Shown here: in pieces, positions 1-8,926 of the stretch | Numbering within the stretch: position 1 is the first letter of the stretch | How the letters are laid out: each line of letters opens with the position of its first letter | Assembly (NCBI RefSeq): GCF_946481715.1 | Contig: NZ_CAMLOV010000015.1 | Location: 1 to 55,376 of the forward strand | DNA length: 55,376 nucleotides | Direction: 5' to 3' | DNA from: an uncultured Mucilaginibacter sp. | GTDB lineage: Bacteria > Bacteroidota > Bacteroidia > Sphingobacteriales > Sphingobacteriaceae | Notes under the pieces: model-generated | Seen by the model: only the letters and a program-made list of their open reading frames with translations | The model's database searches: none | What the model was told of the DNA's origin: nothing | Program-made: the position numbers and the translations under genes

Positions 1-97
1 CGAAGACAGGGGCGTACCAAATATCAAAAATATCGCCAAATGCAGCCGGATTTTCCCGGCACCGCTGTATAAGCTGTTGTTCTTGTTTGGCATCCAC
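1..97 (-). CDS. ECF-type RNA polymerase sigma factor, N-terminal fragment (runs off the window)
   Basis: The minus strand reads (M)DAKQEQQLIQRC, then RENPAAFGDIFDIW and YAPVF, up to the window edge. This matches the start of sigma-70 region 2 in extracytoplasmic-function sigma factors (pattern LI.RC..n..AF..l.d.y...vf). The frame is closed upstream by a TAA near 150. The only usable start is GTG at 97, as no in-frame ATG exists. Only about 32 residues are visible, so the group and target genes cannot be told. The assignment rests on this short motif alone. Confidence 0.55.
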   Translation of the reverse strand, partial: MDAKQEQQLIQRCRENPAAFGDIFDIWYAPVF

Positions 98-466
98 TGT
101 AGGTATAACGCAAAAAGTAGATTTGGTTGCAACGGGAACGGCCCAGTCTTAAAGGGAGAGCAGACGCGGTATTTTGCACACATGGCACATCCCGCCCAGG
201 TACCAACGGACCGACTCTTTTCAAGAAGACGGCAATACCTATCCGCTCAGCCCGCTTGGATGAAAGCTTAAAATCGTTGAGCCCCGGGTACCCGTTAAGG
301 GCATTTATTTAATAGTTGCGTACATAGCAGCCAGCAGGCAGGGTTTAGAGGGGCTTACAAGCTTGGTGCGGCTTAACTTGCCTATGCTCACTAGCCGCAA
401 GCGATGTGAGCACAAGGTAGCTAACGGAGGGTTAGGAGGCCTTAGTTGCGCGTTATATTCCTCATC
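98..466. other. Intergenic stretch without a recognisable gene
   Basis: I see no credible coding sequence on either strand; the short open frames here have no family-like features. A 7-bp inverted repeat (TGCTCAC at 385-391, GTGAGCA at 406-412) could form a hairpin, but no U-tract follows it. The stretch holds the upstream region of the sigma-factor fragment on the left and the 3' flank of the VOC gene on the right. Confidence 0.5.
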
Positions 467-841
467 CTATTTTGGTTCCCAAAGCTCAATAATGTTTCCT
501 TCAGGATCGAGGATATGGACGAACTTGCCATAGTCATATTCGGCTATCTCATCAACAATGGTTACGTTGTCCTTTCTTAGTTCATCTACCAGCGCCGCCA
601 GGTCTTCTACCCGGTAATTGATCATAAAGGGTTTGGCTGAGGGATTGAAGTACTTAGTATCCTGCGGGAACGCGCACCAGGATGTAGAGCCTTCCTTAGA
701 AGGGTCGTCGGACTGCCGCCACTCAAATGTTGTTCCGTATGCACTGGTAACCAACCCGAGGTTTTTTGCATACCATTCGTTTATAGCTTTCGGATTATCC
801 GACTTAAAAAATACGCCACCAATTCCAGTAACTTTTTTCAT
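467..841 (-). CDS. VOC-superfamily protein (glyoxalase/bleomycin-resistance fold)
   Basis: This 124-residue protein is one vicinal-oxygen-chelate module. It begins with VTGIGGVFFKSDNP, followed by a helix with the typical INEWYAKNLGL, and ends in the family hallmark ILDPEGNIIELWEP, whose Glu is a usual metal ligand. Two beta-alpha-beta-beta-beta units can be followed. Substrate cannot be told; small Bacteroidota VOC proteins of this type are usually uncharacterised. It stands alone, divergent from the DUF922 gene. The start ATG is directly followed by the family-typical MKKVTG. Confidence 0.85.
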   Translation of the reverse strand: MKKVTGIGGVFFKSDNPKAINEWYAKNLGLVTSAYGTTFEWRQSDDPSKEGSTSWCAFPQDTKYFNPSAKPFMINYRVEDLAALVDELRKDNVTIVDEIAEYDYGKFVHILDPEGNIIELWEPK

Positions 842-1049
842 ATTTAAACGTGTTGTGTGGATAGAAATTTACCTTCAGGTAAAAGGTTGCTTATGTACCA
901 CCTTTCGACTAATTTCCATCTATTTCCGGACATTACCAAATCTCTAAAAATAATTAAAAAGGCGATTTTAACCCTCCTGACTGACCGGCATATTTATGCA
1001 GGTGCCGTCCACAAAATATTAGCTTATTTATAACGTTTTGTGTTACAAC

Positions 1050-2198
1050 ATGCCCAAAGTAAGTTTCTCCCGGTTAAAAACGTATCTGCTATGTGTATCT
1101 GCCTTAATTATAATTTCGGCGGTCTGCGCTTTTACTTTGAACGGCCAGGCTGACACCTACATCGAGCTACAAAACCAACGCCTTAATATAACCCCTACAG
1201 AGTTTTACATCAGCCGGATAGACGACGAACGCATTGATAAAAATACCATTGGTAAACTAATACCGGTAACCAGCCCGGCAAACCCGGCCGGTGCTATCCG
1301 TATTGACCTGAAGGGCGGTGCGGCAACATCCTTGCACAATTTCGTTAGCAATAGTTTTACCGCAAACAAGCTGGCCCGGCCGCTTATCATCAAAATAAAG
1401 AGCTTTAGCGTTATAGAAACAGCCGCCACTGCAGGAAAAGTTGAAGGGAAAATTTCGCTGTCCATTGAATTTGGTTTTGAACGCGACGAGGACTTTATAC
1501 CATTAAGCAGTTACAGCGGCGGCAGTACCTACCAGCGTAATATCGGCCCCGCACAGCAAATAGAGCCATTGATAAGGGCAGCAATTGTGAACACGATTTT
1601 GCATATGAATAACTGGATGGATAAACAGGCCGATACCAATATTAAACTGGCACGCAGCGTAAAAGTTAAGTTTACCGACTATGATGAACAGCCTGAGGGC
1701 GATACAATATACTATAATGTAAACCGCCCCCTAACCTGGGCAGATTTTATGGCAAAACCACAAAACAGCCGTTACGCCGCCGAGATATTTGCCAGCCTTG
1801 GCTATGGCGAAGGGGTGAAACTGGTAAAAGGCATTATATATATTACGCTGGATATAAAGGTGTATGTGCCTAAAAGCGCCTCCTGGGTGCGGTTTGATGC
1901 CATGAACAGCAATAGCCTGAACCACGAACAGCGGCATTTTGATATTGTAAAATTAGTTGCTGAGCGCTTTAAACAGAAGGTGTTGGCTGAGAACCTGAGT
2001 ACGCATAATTACGACGGTCCCATTAACATGGCTTACCTGGATGCTTTACGGGAAATTTATGCGATGCAAAAACAATATGACGGGGATACCGGGCATGGTA
2101 CAAATGCTTACCGGCAACAAGAGTGGTGCAGCCGGATAGATAAGGAATTGCAATCCCTTGGGATAAAATTAGACAACGATCAAGCGGCTTTTAACTGA
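1050..2198 (+). CDS. DUF922-family secreted protein, putative Zn-dependent peptidase-like
   Basis: A hydrophobic segment near residues 10-30 suggests a signal peptide or membrane anchor, so the protein probably acts in the envelope. The middle part shows no known domain. The C-terminal region, about residue 291 on, has LNHEQRHFDI, the HExxH-like motif of DUF922 proteins, followed by helices rich in charged residues. A TTG twelve bases upstream could also start the frame, but ATG at 1050 gives a normal signal sequence (MPKVSFSRLKTY). Peptidase activity is suggested only by the motif; substrate and role are unknown. Its 3' end overlaps the convergent response-regulator gene by 19 bases. Confidence 0.7.
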   Translation: MPKVSFSRLKTYLLCVSALIIISAVCAFTLNGQADTYIELQNQRLNITPTEFYISRIDDERIDKNTIGKLIPVTSPANPAGAIRIDLKGGAATSLHNFVSNSFTANKLARPLIIKIKSFSVIETAATAGKVEGKISLSIEFGFERDEDFIPLSSYSGGSTYQRNIGPAQQIEPLIRAAIVNTILHMNNWMDKQADTNIKLARSVKVKFTDYDEQPEGDTIYYNVNRPLTWADFMAKPQNSRYAAEIFASLGYGEGVKLVKGIIYITLDIKVYVPKSASWVRFDAMNSNSLNHEQRHFDIVKLVAERFKQKVLAENLSTHNYDGPINMAYLDALREIYAMQKQYDGDTGHGTNAYRQQEWCSRIDKELQSLGIKLDNDQAAFN

Positions 2199-2545
2199 TG
2201 TTTTATTTTGTTGAGCAGGTTATTAATATCGAATGGTTTGGCTATAAAATCGTTTGGTGCGCCAGCTTGGTTCATTGAGCTGGATATGTTATGGCTTGCC
2301 GAAATAAGTATAATGGGTATATTGTGCGTAGTTTCCAGGCTTTTTACTTCTTTACAGAGTTCGCGGCCATCCATATTGCCCAGCATAATATCCAATAGTA
2401 TCAAATCTGGCACCCTTCTTCTGATAGTGTCCAGTAAATAATGCCCATCAGAAAGTGTTTCTACTTCATAGCCCGAATCTTCTAATATAAACTGAAGTAC
2501 CTCAAGTATATCTTTGTCATCGTCAACAGCTAATATCCGTTGCAT
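2180..2545 (-). CDS. Single-domain response regulator (CheY-like receiver)
   Basis: The protein is a bare receiver domain: RILAVDDDKDILE with the acidic cluster that binds magnesium, LILLDIML with the phosphoacceptor Asp, IILISAS with the conserved Ser/Thr position, and FIAKPFD with the conserved Lys. No output domain follows, so it probably passes phosphate on or acts by protein contact. I chose ATG at 2545 (MQRILAVDD) because it places the first beta strand at the N-terminus; ATGs at 2563 and 2596 are in frame. No histidine kinase lies nearby, so the partner is unknown. Confidence 0.85.
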   Translation of the reverse strand: MQRILAVDDDKDILEVLQFILEDSGYEVETLSDGHYLLDTIRRRVPDLILLDIMLGNMDGRELCKEVKSLETTHNIPIILISASHNISSSMNQAGAPNDFIAKPFDINNLLNKIKHQLKAA

Positions 2546-2645
2546 AAGTGCATTATTTATCATAGTTAAGTATCTGCAAAAGCGCAATGAGCGCATGTAA
2601 CCCGCTTATTGAAGCAATACTTATACCAAAAAGACAGTTTCGCGA

Positions 2646-2822
2646 CTAATCAGCCCTCTTTTTTATAATATAATAAGCTTTTTTGCAGTTTGCGCAGAAA
2701 TATTTTTTAAACGGGATAAACGAAAGGATTTTCTTTACAAACCAGCTTCGGTGCAGTTTGTGATGAAAATGTTTGCCGCATTTAGGGCATTTAGAATGTA
2801 TAGCTTTGGTAGTGTTTTCCAA
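2646..2822 (-). CDS. Small zinc-ribbon protein, paralogue of the neighbour at 2927-3118; TTG start or degenerate 5' end
   Basis: The minus strand encodes 58 residues with two Cys pairs (KCPKCG and FCANCKK) around HRSWFVKKIL and a basic, hydrophobic middle. The layout matches the 63-residue protein next door: C-x2-C, then HR(S/G)WFVK, a Pro-Phe/Ile stretch, C-x2-C-K. This is a four-cysteine zinc ribbon. No in-frame ATG exists between the upstream stop and the first Cys pair. TTG at 2822 gives MENTTKAIHSKC, aligning with DNTTYQKKTSVVC of the paralogue. Either TTG is the start or the gene has lost its start codon. Function unknown. Confidence 0.5.
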   Translation of the reverse strand: MENTTKAIHSKCPKCGKHFHHKLHRSWFVKKILSFIPFKKYFCANCKKAYYIIKKRAD

Positions 2823-2926
2823 CGGAACGGCGTAAAATGGATTAGAAATTGTAATAATAGCAATTTACATCCATCAAACTCGGCTTTTTTTGAAAATATA
2901 TTAAACAGGAGGGGGCACGAGCTTAA

Positions 2927-3118
2927 CTACCGGTTAATAAAAGCATATTGCGTACGCTTGCATTTGTAACATTTAAATTTGCGTATAGGTAGCCAAAAAA
3001 GAAATGTTTTTACAAACCATCCACGGTGGGCGCGGCTATCTAAAGCAGATTTACACTTAAAACAAACAACCGATGTTTTTTTTTGGTAAGTTGTGTTATC
3101 AAATACGGGTATAGTCAT
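2927..3118 (-). CDS. Small zinc-ribbon protein of unknown function
   Basis: These 63 residues start MTIPVFDNTT and carry two CxxC pairs, VVCFKCKS and FKCYKCKR, about 30 residues apart, which should bind one zinc ion. Between them lies the stretch AHRGWFVKTFLFWLPI, which is hydrophobic enough to pack against a membrane or a partner. The downstream gene at 2646-2822 is clearly a paralogue with the same spacing. The pair faces left, away from the M16 peptidase terminator. Nothing nearby reveals the function. Confidence 0.6.
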   Translation of the reverse strand: MTIPVFDNTTYQKKTSVVCFKCKSALDSRAHRGWFVKTFLFWLPIRKFKCYKCKRTQYAFINR

Positions 3119-3233
3119 CTTAAATACAATTAGGGGTTATTGTATCAATTATTTTTAATTAGTATGACAAATATAAAATATTTGCGCAAAGGTGCAAATA
3201 CTCTTTTCGCAACCCGATGTTAAGTTTTTCCTC

Positions 3234-3273
3234 AAAAAATAAGAGGCCCTCACATGTGGACCTCTTATTTTTT
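3234..3273 (-). terminator. Intrinsic terminator after the M16 peptidase gene, probably bidirectional
   Basis: A 13-bp perfect stem (AAAAAATAAGAGG at 3234-3246 with CCTCTTATTTTTT at 3261-3273) encloses a 14-base loop. The A-run on one side and T-run on the other allow termination in both directions. It lies just past the peptidase stop codon at 3292. Confidence 0.8.
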
Positions 3274-3291
3274 CCATTTTAATAATACTTA

Positions 3292-6225
3292 TTAATACCC
3301 AAATATGGTTTTCAGGTCGGGTTTAAAAAGTACGCCATATTTTTTCAGGTCTTCGTCGCTCACCCGCTTTTCAGACGCCACAATACAATAGGTGTACGGT
3401 TTACCCTTCAATTCGGCATCATGAAATGCTTTCACATCGGCAAGGGTTAATTTGTTAACGGCGGTGAAGGTGTTTTTGCGCAGATCGTAGTTTAACCCGC
3501 GCCGTTTTGTGTCCAGGTAATTAAACAAAATATCGTCCTGGGTAATACGCTCGGTTTCTATCGATTTACGGATGTTATCCCTCGCGGCCAGCATCCCTTT
3601 TTCAGATTCGGGCATGCTGTTAAGTAAGTCGTTCATCGCTTTAATAGCGTCATTCATTTTATCGGCCTGGGTGCCTACGTAAGCCACAAAGCTATCGCTA
3701 TCGCCGGTTTTGCTTGCCTGGCTGTAGTAAGCGTAGGTAGAGTAGGCCAGCGCCTTAGATTCGCGGATGTTTTGGAAGATGATAGAGCTGATGCCCGACC
3801 CAAAGTAATTGTTCAGCAGTTCTACTTGCGGGGTTTTAGCTACATCGTAAACATCTTCATTACGTATCCAGTTTATTTCGGCCTGTACCATATCATAGTT
3901 GGCAAACAGCACCTGGTTTTCGCCGGGTTTTACGCGGGTAAATTTTTTGGCAGCGGGTGTTGCCAAAAATGCTGCCGGGGTTTTATGCAGCCTGGCTAAT
4001 ACTGCGCCTGCTTGCACAGCGGTTTGCGGGCCGTAATACAAAATGGTATGCTTATAATTCACCAGGCTGTGTAGCAGATCAACCAGGTCCTGTGCCTTCA
4101 GGTTTTCTATCTCTTCATCGGTAAGCTGGTTATTAAAAGGGTTATTTATACCGTACATGGCGTAATTAACAAGCCCCTGCATTATAGCGCCTTTGTTTAA
4201 TTTTTGATTTTCGCGCACTTTCCTTAGCCTGGCTTTATAGCTGGCCAAAGCCTTGTCGTCGGCTTTGCAATTTGCCAGCAGGTTTTCAAAAAGGCTTACG
4301 GTAGCGCCAAAGTTTTCCTGCAACCCACCAATGCTAATGTTGGTATTTTCGGGCGCTGCGCTAATACTAAAGGTTGATGCCAGCTTGTAAAACCCTTTGC
4401 TGATATCTTCGGGGCTCAATTTATCGGTACCCAAAAACTGGATATACGCCGCCGCTACCGGCAATAACTTGTTGTTCCAACTACCCATATCAAATCGGTA
4501 ATAAAGGCGGAAAATGGCGTTATCCTTATTTTGTACCGATAACAGATCAACTGGCCCTGCTTTTGCACGCTGTATATCTTTGGCGTAATCTAAAAATAAA
4601 GGCTGTATAGGGTTATCGGGCATGGCGTTTATCTTCTTAACGTATGCAGATTGCTCGCCTGCGTTCACTTCTACCGGGGTTATAGGTGGTTTTTCAACCT
4701 TCAGAATGTTTTTGTCTTCGCCCTGGTGCTTGTAAACAATTACGTAGTTATTATCATTTAAATACTTATTGGCAAATGCCACAACCTGAGCTTGGGTCAT
4801 TTTTGATAGCTCGTTGATGTTGGCCAAATCTACCCGCCAATCAACCCCCGATGTAAAATCGCTCATCAGGTTACCCGCACGCTGTCCGTAGCTTTCGTTT
4901 TGCTCGATGGTGCTCTTCTTCAAGTTGTTAACAATGGAGGGGATCAGGTCGGCAGCAAATTCGCCTTTCTTTAGCTTTGCTATCTCGCCCAGCATTAAAG
5001 CTTTCACATCATCCAGCGATTGCCCTTTTATAGGCGTACCGCGCAGCATCAGCACGCTATAATCCTTTAAAACATACGGAGAGGCCGAAGCACCCAATAG
5101 TTTTTGCTTTTTGGTAAGGTCTAGGTCGAATAAACCGGCTTTGCTGTTGGTTAATATCGAGCCGATAAGGCTAAGCATCCGGGCATCTTTAGTGCTGGCA
5201 CCCGGGAAACGAAAGGCGATGGTAAGGTTCTCGGGAGTAGGGCCATAAACATCCCTTTGTATGGGGCTTGTAATAGGTGCTTCGGGCGCGAAGGTGTACG
5301 CGGGTACAGGCTTATTTGCCATGTAATTAAAGTTAGCCGCAACCTTTTTTATCATCACATCCGGGTTAAAATCGCCGGATAAAATGATACCCATATTGTT
5401 GGGCACGTAATAATCGTAGTAGTATTTACGGATGGCCTTAAGCGAGGGGTTTTTTAAATGCTCGATGGTGCCGATAGTGGTTTGCTTGCCATAATTGTTA
5501 TTAGGGAACAATGCCTCGAACATAGCTTCCTGGGCTTTGCGGCCGTCGTTATCAAGCCCGCGGTTCTTTTCTTCGTAAACTGCTTCCAGTTCGGTGTGGA
5601 AAATGCGTAGTACCGGCGCGCGGAAACGCTCGGCCTGCATGGTTAAAAACTTATCAACAGATGAGCTTGGGATATCCTCGGTGTAAACGGTTTGCTCGAA
5701 CGAGGTAAAGGCGTTACTGCCCTGCCCGCCCATAGCCGCCATCATTTTATCGTACTCGTTGGCGATGCTGAACTTAGCGGCCTCGCCCGATGTTTTATCT
5801 ATCTCTTTGTATATCTCTTTACGTTGTGCTTCGTCCTTTGTGGAGTTGTATTGCTCGTACAGGTCGTCAATTTTATCCAGCAGGGGCTTTTCTTTTGCCC
5901 AATTTAACGAGCCGAATTTATCGGTGCCTTTAAACATCATATGCTCCAGATAGTGGGCAAGCCCGGTATGGTCGGCCGGGTCGGTTTTGCTGCCGGCCTT
6001 TACGGCAATGTAGGCCTGTATGCGCGGTTGTTTATTGGTAGGGCTCAGGATAACCGTTAAACCATTCTTCAACGTGTAAAAGCGTGAGTGGGTTGGGTCG
6101 TTGGTTACGTATTTGTAGGGATAGCCCCCGGTGGTAGCGGTTTTCCAAACGTATTGGGTTTGGGCGGATATGCTTGCCGAATAGGAGCTAAGCAGCAAAA
6201 GGATAAGGGATAGTTTTATTTTCAT
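3292..6225 (-). CDS. M16-family (pitrilysin-like) zinc metallopeptidase, secreted
   Basis: At 977 residues this is a full-length two-lobed M16 peptidase. A signal peptide (about residues 1-21, ending SISAQ) sends it to the periplasm or surface. The inverted zinc motif HYLEH lies at residues 91-95 in GLAHYLEHMMFKGT, and a further glutamate ligand is expected in ELEAVYEEKNRG about 120 residues later. The C-terminal half contains the inactive M16 lobe with FGSGISSIIFQNIRE. Substrates are likely peptides; the specific role is unknown. It is transcribed after trmD with a 95-base gap. Confidence 0.9.
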   Translation of the reverse strand: MKIKLSLILLLLSSYSASISAQTQYVWKTATTGGYPYKYVTNDPTHSRFYTLKNGLTVILSPTNKQPRIQAYIAVKAGSKTDPADHTGLAHYLEHMMFKGTDKFGSLNWAKEKPLLDKIDDLYEQYNSTKDEAQRKEIYKEIDKTSGEAAKFSIANEYDKMMAAMGGQGSNAFTSFEQTVYTEDIPSSSVDKFLTMQAERFRAPVLRIFHTELEAVYEEKNRGLDNDGRKAQEAMFEALFPNNNYGKQTTIGTIEHLKNPSLKAIRKYYYDYYVPNNMGIILSGDFNPDVMIKKVAANFNYMANKPVPAYTFAPEAPITSPIQRDVYGPTPENLTIAFRFPGASTKDARMLSLIGSILTNSKAGLFDLDLTKKQKLLGASASPYVLKDYSVLMLRGTPIKGQSLDDVKALMLGEIAKLKKGEFAADLIPSIVNNLKKSTIEQNESYGQRAGNLMSDFTSGVDWRVDLANINELSKMTQAQVVAFANKYLNDNNYVIVYKHQGEDKNILKVEKPPITPVEVNAGEQSAYVKKINAMPDNPIQPLFLDYAKDIQRAKAGPVDLLSVQNKDNAIFRLYYRFDMGSWNNKLLPVAAAYIQFLGTDKLSPEDISKGFYKLASTFSISAAPENTNISIGGLQENFGATVSLFENLLANCKADDKALASYKARLRKVRENQKLNKGAIMQGLVNYAMYGINNPFNNQLTDEEIENLKAQDLVDLLHSLVNYKHTILYYGPQTAVQAGAVLARLHKTPAAFLATPAAKKFTRVKPGENQVLFANYDMVQAEINWIRNEDVYDVAKTPQVELLNNYFGSGISSIIFQNIRESKALAYSTYAYYSQASKTGDSDSFVAYVGTQADKMNDAIKAMNDLLNSMPESEKGMLAARDNIRKSIETERITQDDILFNYLDTKRRGLNYDLRKNTFTAVNKLTLADVKAFHDAELKGKPYTYCIVASEKRVSDEDLKKYGVLFKPDLKTIFGY

Positions 6226-6320
6226 ATATTGAGGAGTGTAGGGTATAAAGATAATAAAACCAATAATGAAGTTATAAAAGTTCGGTGCCCGAAATCCGAT
6301 ACTACCGCGCAGGCTTGCCG

Positions 6321-6995
6321 CTATTCAAGCAAATCCGGCCGCCGTTGTTTTGTGCGCTCTATGGCCCGTTCAAAACGCCATTGCTCCACTTTTGGGGTGT
6401 CGCCGCTCAGGAGGATATCCGGCACCTTATGGCCATTCCAATCTGCCGGGCGGGTGTAAACCGGGGCATCCAGCAGGTCGTTCTGAAAAGAATCCGACAG
6501 GGCGGAGGTCTCATCTGATAATACGCCCGGTATTAGCCGCACTACAGCGTCTACAAGCACCGCAGCGGGCAGTTCGCCGCCAGAGAGTACATAATCGCCT
6601 ATCGAGATCTCGCGGGTAACGAATATATCGCGGATGCGCTGGTCGATGCCTTTATAATGCCCGCATAGGATAATTATATTTCCTTTGATGGATAGCTGGT
6701 TGGCTATTTTTTGGTTGAGCGTTTCGCCATCGGGCGACATGAAGATCACCTCATCATACTCGCGTTCGGATCTCAGTTTTTCAATGCACGATGCAAAGGG
6801 CTGTATCGTCATCACCATTCCGCTGCCTCCGCCGTAAGGGTAATCGTCCACGCTTTTTTGCTTGCCGCTGGCGTAATCGCGCAGGTTATGCACCACAATT
6901 TCCGCTACGCCCTTTTTTTGGGCACGCTGTAAAATGGAGTGGGCAAAAGGGCTTTCCAGCAAGCCGGGCAGTACGGTAATGATATCGAAACGCAT
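6321..6995 (-). CDS. trmD: tRNA (guanine-37-N1)-methyltransferase
   Basis: TrmD methylates G37 of tRNAs next to the anticodon, preventing +1 frameshifts. The 224 residues are the usual length. The start [13 protein letters not shown], the motif [31 protein letters not shown] and the trefoil-knot SAM site [13 protein letters not shown] are all canonical, and the C-terminal helical domain ends with the tRNA-binding [17 protein letters not shown] region. No other genes of the usual trmD ribosomal cluster (rpsP, rimM, rplS) lie beside it here. Confidence 0.97.
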   Translation of the reverse strand: MRFDIITVLPGLLESPFAHSILQRAQKKGVAEIVVHNLRDYASGKQKSVDDYPYGGGSGMVMTIQPFASCIEKLRSEREYDEVIFMSPDGETLNQKIANQLSIKGNIIILCGHYKGIDQRIRDIFVTREISIGDYVLSGGELPAAVLVDAVVRLIPGVLSDETSALSDSFQNDLLDAPVYTRPADWNGHKVPDILLSGDTPKVEQWRFERAIERTKQRRPDLLE

Positions 6996-7059
6996 GGCAC
7001 AAAGATAAGGTTTTATGGGTGTGCAGGTGTGCAGATTTTAGATGTTCAAATGATGGAAG

Positions 7060-7947
7060 CTATGCCGGCTGTATTTGCGAAATTTGCTCTGTTGGTTTTG
7101 ATGCCTTATTTTTCATCCAGTAAAAAATAACCAGGAAAATAAGTTGCATAGAGATAATGCTGCAAAAGAGTGCATCGAAATAATCCCAGCCGTAAACCAG
7201 CCAGTAGGTAACAACGAATAATATATAGTGTGCTAAAAAACTTATTTGCAGCGCTTTTAACCTGATCTCAAAAAACACTTCGTCTTCCAGGCGCTCTTTT
7301 GAACACGTCCACAGTGCAAGAACCGCGGGGAATAGCATGGAGATACCTGAATAAATGTTGTATTTGGTGGAGAACAATTCGGAAACGATGAGAAACAGCA
7401 TAAACAACAGGGTGCCGCCCTTCCCTATCAGGTTGAAAGGCATATAAGGCAGCAGGTACAGTCTTCTAAGTTGTTGCTCCTGCTTTATTTTCCGTTTTAA
7501 GAACCAGAACACCGGCATAAAAAGCACGATGGGAATTAAAAAATTATTAAGGACAGCGTAGGCTCCTATTTGCGACACAAAATCCAGCAATCTCGATTTG
7601 TTACCGGCAACTATTGGTAAACTGGCTATAGCAAGATACAAGGCAGTTGCTGCCCACGTAATAACCGCCGACCAGTAGAACGCGTGCATGCGTATTTTGC
7701 CGATGAGTTGATTTTCCCGTTTTAGTTTGCCAAATGCAACAAACAATAAAGCAATTATTAAAAAAGTGGTTGATACTTCGTCGGTGAAATTATTCATCCC
7801 GTTGGCAAATTCGCGCACATGTTCAGTTCGTCCGTTGTAATTTAAAAACGGTATTACATAATGCCCAAACTGCACCTTAGCACTTAACACCAAAGCCGGC
7901 AGCAAAAGCACCCAGCCAATTATCCTGTATATCCGCGGTAATAACAT
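7060..7947 (-). CDS. Polytopic membrane protein of unknown function
   Basis: This 295-residue protein has about eight hydrophobic segments joined by short basic loops. Near residue 210 it carries CSKERLEDEVFFEIRLKAL, followed by a membrane segment. The same block (SKERVEDEQITQLRLDSLQ) occurs in the smaller membrane protein at 9131-9571, so the two are related and may share a cytosolic contact site. No enzyme motif is visible. It follows the VOC genes on the same strand and precedes trmD. Confidence 0.6.
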   Translation of the reverse strand: MLLPRIYRIIGWVLLLPALVLSAKVQFGHYVIPFLNYNGRTEHVREFANGMNNFTDEVSTTFLIIALLFVAFGKLKRENQLIGKIRMHAFYWSAVITWAATALYLAIASLPIVAGNKSRLLDFVSQIGAYAVLNNFLIPIVLFMPVFWFLKRKIKQEQQLRRLYLLPYMPFNLIGKGGTLLFMLFLIVSELFSTKYNIYSGISMLFPAVLALWTCSKERLEDEVFFEIRLKALQISFLAHYILFVVTYWLVYGWDYFDALFCSIISMQLIFLVIFYWMKNKASKPTEQISQIQPA

Positions 7948-7964
7948 CGGGACTAAAGATAGCT

Positions 7965-8045
7965 AAGAGAAGCAAGAATTTAGAATCAAGAGCCAGAATA
8001 TCTTGCGGCCCCCTTCCTGATCCTTGCATCTTAATGTCCTGCTTC
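7965..8045. repeat. Degenerate CAAGAATC-type word repeat
   Basis: This intergenic piece is built of variants of the words CAAGAAT, AATCAAGA and their complements (TTCTTG, CTTGCAT). Related stretches lie at 8440-8478, 48515-48600 and 52224-52256. It can fold back on itself but has no long perfect stem. It probably belongs to a dispersed noncoding repeat family. Confidence 0.45.
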
Positions 8046-8050
8046 TTGTG

Positions 8051-8425
8051 TTACCCTCCGTGCTGGTATATGGTCCACACGTTGCCCGATGGGTCGGCAA
8101 AACGAGCAACGGGGATACCGGAGTCTTTATCGAAGGGTTCGACAACGGTACCGCATGCGGCAACAATATCATCAAGCGTTTTCTGCGCATCATCTACCAT
8201 AATAGATACCCGCATGCCGGATGTTACCACCGGCTCATCAACTTTAAACCACATGCCGCTAACGCCGCCGGTGCCATCGTCGAAATTGGCGTTGCCCTGC
8301 TCATCGCTGCGTATCTCCCAGCCAAACACCTTTTGGTAAAAAGCTATTGCGTGCTCTATATCGAGCGCCGGTATCTCTACATAACATATTTTGCCGTGCC
8401 CAAACACGGGCTCCTGGTTCGCCAT
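8051..8425 (-). CDS. VOC-superfamily protein (glyoxalase fold)
   Basis: The 124 residues form one VOC domain: ICYVEIPALDIEHAIAFYQKVFGWEI at the start of the first module and PVARFADPSGNVWTIYQ at the end of the second. This subtype (GHGKI.YVEIPA.D...A..FY...FGW) is common in Bacteroidota and actinobacteria next to other VOC genes and is mostly uncharacterised. Here it lies 60 bases downstream of a second VOC gene on the same strand, suggesting a shared transcript. The metal-ligand positions are not fully conserved, so catalysis is uncertain. Confidence 0.85.
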   Translation of the reverse strand: MANQEPVFGHGKICYVEIPALDIEHAIAFYQKVFGWEIRSDEQGNANFDDGTGGVSGMWFKVDEPVVTSGMRVSIMVDDAQKTLDDIVAACGTVVEPFDKDSGIPVARFADPSGNVWTIYQHGG

Positions 8426-8439
8426 TGGTTTATAATTTA

Positions 8440-8478
8440 GTTTGCTGTGTCTTAATTCTTGTTTCTTGCCTCTTGATT
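8440..8478. repeat. Degenerate CAAGAATC-type word repeat
   Basis: On the complement this spacer reads as AATCAAGAGGCAAGAAACAAGAAT, written here as overlapping words AATCAAG, GCAAGAA and ACAAGAAT. It matches the repeat family seen at 7965-8045 and 48515-48600. It fills the gap between the two VOC genes. Confidence 0.45.
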
Positions 8479-8485
8479 CATTTCT

Positions 8486-8911
8486 TCAGATCGCCTTCTG
8501 TATCTGCCACAAATGCCCAAACGGGTCGCGGATGGCGCCTTGCCGGTAGCCGTAATCATAATCCTGAACGGGCGATGTAATTGTTGCGCCGGCTGCTACG
8601 GCTTGCTCTACAATCGCATGTACATCATCCACAAACAGCCCTATTACCACGGTAGTGGCGCCATTTATAGTGCCGGGACTAACCGCACTTGAATTGCGCG
8701 TTTGCTCGTGCAAATGAAATAACATACCGCCGATAGAAAACTCCGACACATGCACCGTGCCGTCGTCGTTACCAAAGCGGCGTACTTCCACCGCGCCAAA
8801 AGCTTTCTCGTAAAAGCTTACGTCGGTTATCCCGTTAGGGATGAATAATTCCGGGGCGAATCCTTTCGGTTCCTTCGGCACCAATTCATGATCAAAAACC
8901 TCGACATTCAT
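8486..8911 (-). CDS. PhnB-like VOC-superfamily protein
   Basis: The 141-residue protein belongs to the PhnB-like branch of the VOC fold: PELFIPNGITDVSFYEKAFGA opens the first module (read as PELFIPNG then VSFYEKAFGAVEVRRF), and QGAIRDPFGHLWQIQ closes the second. Proteins of this branch are often annotated as glyoxalase-like or 3-demethylubiquinone-methyltransferase-like, with few proven functions. It is probably co-transcribed with the VOC gene downstream and lies just downstream of the XRE regulator gene, 15 bases away, so the membrane/XRE promoter may read into it. Confidence 0.85.
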   Translation of the reverse strand: MNVEVFDHELVPKEPKGFAPELFIPNGITDVSFYEKAFGAVEVRRFGNDDGTVHVSEFSIGGMLFHLHEQTRNSSAVSPGTINGATTVVIGLFVDDVHAIVEQAVAAGATITSPVQDYDYGYRQGAIRDPFGHLWQIQKAI

Positions 8912-8926
8912 TTTTTTATAGATTAG

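Noticed and set aside
77..312. Two overlapping short plus-strand frames at the left edge
   Set aside because: They run antisense to the sigma-factor start and show no recognisable pattern.
385..412. Hairpin at the left edge as a terminator or small RNA
   Set aside because: The 7-bp stem has no U-tract and no promoter box nearby.
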